A program made the position numbers and the translations under genes. From Acidobacteriota bacterium (GTDB lineage Bacteria > Acidobacteriota > Aminicenantia > UBA2199): a stretch of 36,104 nt of DNA. Below the pieces are notes generated by a model that was not told where the DNA came from, did not search any database, and was given only the letters and a program-made list of their open reading frames with translations. The stretch spans positions 1 to 36,104 of the forward strand of contig JAUPLE010000969.1 in the NCBI GenBank assembly GCA_030837085.1, in the 5' to 3' direction. Numbering within the stretch: the stretch's first letter is position 1; every line of letters begins with the position of its first letter. This document shows positions 35,801 to 36,104 of the stretch, piece after piece.

Positions 35801-36104
35801 GATATTATATGAATTTAATAATACCAGGGTGGATTACCCCGGGGAGAAGACCGTTCATGAATTATTTGAAGAACAGGTGGAACGAACCCCGGACCGCATC
35901 GCCCTGGTAGGGGGTGAAGGAGAAGCGAAGAAGCGAAGAAGCGAAGAGAAGAGGGAAGAGTATCCCTTAGGGCGAATGGACGCCTGCGATGGGATTCATA
36001 TTTCTTATAGGGAATTAAATGAACAATCAAATCGGTTGGCAAATGTGCTAAAAGAAAAAGGCGTCGAACCAGATACCATTGTGGGTGTCATGATGGAACG
36101 TTCG
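29802..36104 (+). CDS. Hybrid PKS-NRPS protein KS-AT-KR-ACP-C-A(start); 3' truncated
   Basis: Open for 2101 codons to the window edge. The KS has Cys186 (TACSTS), His322 (HGTGT) and His360 (NIGH). The AT begins with FDGLGGQY instead of FPGQG, has Ser633 in GYSFGEY and VAMH (728-731) in place of HAFH, so its substrate is open. The KR has GGLGGMG (~1186), HAAGLPDG and Tyr1332 (GYCAANNF), then the tail GLTVKEGIGVF; no DH. ACP Ser1494 (LGGDSL). C ~1545-1985 with HHIITDG (His1692, Asp1696), IGMFVNTLAL and NQEYQFESL. The A domain starts with motif A1 (ISYREL) and is cut soon after, before any specificity residue. Predicted role: accept the gene 7 peptide, extend it with a beta-hydroxy ketide, and condense this with a further amino acid. 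The KR-ACP stretch is GC-richer than the KS (36 of 60 at 33121-33180 versus 19 of 60 at 30241-30300). Confidence 0.93.
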   Translation, partial: MAMNTQVEKNARSGLEVAVIGMAARFPGAKNINEFWNNLKNGVESITFFSDEELEKAGVDSDLIKDPNYVKAFGALDGVEYFDASFFGYTPREAEIMNPQMRFFHECTWDALEDAGYNPESYGGLIGVYAGASSSFIWEGRALLSDKNKEIGYFAANQLTNTNFFPTRISYKFNFKGPSSFIQTACSTSLVAIHWACRSVLSGECHIALAGGVSINETQKQGYIYEEGMILSPDGHCRAFSAEAAGTVAGNGVGIVVLKRLKNAIADRDHIYAIVKGTAVNNDGNRKVGYTAPSVQGQSEVIRLANAIARIEYESIGYVEAHGTGTVMGDSIEIEALTLAFKTDKRNYCPIGSVKTNIGHLDTAAGVAGFIKTILILQHKLVPPSLHFKTPNPKIDFKDSPFYVNTVLRKWDDNGYPRRAGVSSFGIGGTNAHAILEEAPEIKNSTVGRTWKMILLSAKTKPILDKLTKNFLEYLKANPGINFADIAFTLQVGRKSFEHRRMAVCSNTDEAIQTLQDTSSLLGNAIDDDKKRIVFVFDGLGGQYVDMGKELYLIETHFREAMDHCFKVLASLTDINLKEILYPSNTVGAVLLTDSDKINKIAISQLVIFIFEYALAGMLMKWGIIPDAMIGYSFGEYTAACLSGVFSLEDALKIILIRGRLLAEVPGGIMLSVPLSSEEIAPLLPGKLSLAIDNGSSCIVAGPAADAAVFEQEMKQKKLLCMPVSNSVAMHSQMMEPILSKFKKELEKITFNPPKTPYISNLTGTWITSQDVGNPGYLCEHLRKTVRFANGFKELVKKRHSIFIEIGPGRDLSIMTKRFIDNKLMQYAVNLVRPPQKKVSDVYYLLKKIGYLWLYGVNVDWSEFYSDEKRCRVPLPPYPFEGRRYWIEGVPFKAGAGFPGGARSIGFRKNRGIDDYFYISTWRRLPLRAAGFLPGTALPPACWLVFIGNDTGPGDPLFFETGLEEKLRLAGQDVITVTYGTAFQKETAHRFSLNPGKNYEDGYDALFTELVRGGRVPDFIVHCWSLMRQMPGGGEEPGIDRIEETLDLGFYSLINIVRAMETKNIEKRICLAVITTGLHEETSCPLKAAVLGPVKVIPLEFPNIRCRVVDVAPPLLQPGTEQGEQFLDRLIEDLAAPSANPTESMEPITAYSGNYRWVQGFEPVRLKKTGEKAALLKTGGVYLITGGLGGMGLELAHYLAKTVQAKLILIGRSAFQSKDRWEEKVKILEKPGAEVLVLGADVTDEKQMREAIQRAVERFGVINGVIHAAGLPDGKIIRLRSWETSEQVLAPKIKGTLVLEKVLESIKPSPPDFFIICSSLTAVVPAVGQVGYCAANNFVDAFAVSRMFGAKGISTLIISIDWDRWQNTGIAVIAEKLHKKLTGEELEGGLTVKEGIGVFNRILENPFPQVAVSSYDLEIAIKQAWALQAPPVMDMERVEGMTAGGNAAQRPKLETPYEPPRSSTEHFLAASWSSLFGYERIGIHDDFFQLGGDSLLAMAVIAKIHKGLKVRVPIVEFFNTPTIESLAVYIDANVRETTLEVIEPVEKKHYYPVSSAQKRLYILQQMEPGSVAYNESNVIVLEGEPDRKRLAATFKKLIQRHESLRISFMIIGDEPVQRIHDQVPFEIEFGWSPEQIKIFGSPETFFQKGFWSQEAIIKSFIRPFDLSKVPLFRVGTIKQENGKHLLLVDMHHIITDGTSNVILKDEFNLIYSGKSVDLPRLRLQYKDYAHWQNSEEQRALIEEQETYWLNMFAEEVPALNLPTDYPRPSIQSFEGSRVEFILNGKESGTLKLLAKETGATLYISILSIFIILLSRLSGQEEIVVGTPVAARRHADLEKIIGMFVNTLALKNNVPAEASYREFLKELKDRTLKAYENQEYQFESLVEKINAARDIAHNPVFDVMFNLLNMKDYTDNSSLTDLGSSDHYIHQEGTSKFDLTLTAVDFGEWIHLSFEYCTQLFKPATIERFISYLKKILEELSAKIDQDLLEIEILTQCEKDRILYEFNNTRVDYPGEKTVHELFEEQVERTPDRIALVGGEGEAKKRRSEEKREEYPLGRMDACDGIHISYRELNEQSNRLANVLKEKGVEPDTIVGVMMERS
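34725..34754 (+). repeat. Near-perfect 30-bp hairpin inside the C domain of gene 8
   Basis: CCAGAAACTTTTTTTC then AAAAAGGTTTCTGG: about 14 bp of stem with one T-G wobble and a tiny loop. It encodes PETFFQKGFW between the N-lobe strand EIEFGW and SFIRPFDLSK, where the other C domains here are shorter. It is read through as protein, so it is not a terminator. Confidence 0.7.
35922..35945 (+). repeat. Three tandem copies of GAAGCGAA in the pre-A1 linker of gene 8
   Basis: An 8-nt unit repeated exactly three times. Three copies (24 nt) keep the frame, whereas one or two would not. It encodes a basic stretch (EAKKRRSEEK) just before ISYREL. The same linker position in gene 7 module 1 carries the HEEHEGHEK repeat. 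Confidence 0.75.

Noticed and set aside
35922-35945. Tandem GAAGCGAA as a CRISPR or origin iteron
   Set aside because: Only three 8-nt units, no spacers, and it is inside a coding frame.

Overview
The window is one continuous stretch of plus-strand biosynthetic genes: a hybrid non-ribosomal peptide synthetase / polyketide synthase (NRPS/PKS) assembly line cut at both ends. It holds eight genes. They overlap by up to 23 bp or are separated by at most 129 bp, so they look like a single operon. No RNA gene, CRISPR array, transposase, transport gene, regulator or thioesterase is visible. The moderate to low GC, AT-rich codon use and giant mixed enzymes suggest an uncultured bacterium. An Aminicenantes/Acidobacteria-like source would fit the style, but that is an impression and not a result.

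Layout (½C = C-terminal lobe of a condensation domain only): gene 1 (1-1464, 5' truncated) is the end of a T domain followed by C. Gene 2 (1514-6892) is ½C-A-T, with its A domain interrupted twice: by a radical SAM plus B12-binding unit between motifs A2 and A3, and by a zinc-ribbon/PP-loop unit between A8 and A9. Gene 3 (6894-12620) is KS-AT-KR[DH]KR'-ACP, with DH apparently nested inside the KR region. Gene 4 (12613-16986) is KS-AT-ACP-C. Gene 5 (17033-17971) is a stand-alone acyltransferase. Gene 6 (18101-20566) is ½C-T-C with no A domain. Gene 7 (20591-29824) is ½C-A-T-C-A-T-C-A-T. Gene 8 (29802 to the window end, 3' truncated) is KS-AT-KR-ACP-C-A(start).

If the genes work in map order, a chain from upstream receives the residue chosen by gene 2 (possibly modified by the radical SAM/B12 unit), is extended by a reduced and perhaps dehydrated ketide (gene 3) and an unreduced ketide (gene 4), passes the A-less module of gene 6, gains Thr (the first A domain of gene 7 carries the textbook Thr code), then a second residue with a code nearest to Pro and a third of unknown identity, and is then extended by a beta-hydroxy ketide and a further amino acid by gene 8. 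This order is inferred from colinearity.

Three things stand out. The first is the doubly interrupted A domain of gene 2. The second is a repeated protein-protein junction: each of the three genes that end in a complete C domain ends in an (F/L)-x-F carboxy terminus, and the next NRPS protein begins with an orphan C-lobe. The third is a set of palindromic or low-complexity DNA elements that sit in frame inside surface loops of the A and C domains of genes 7 and 8, including two copies of one repeat in a single A domain.
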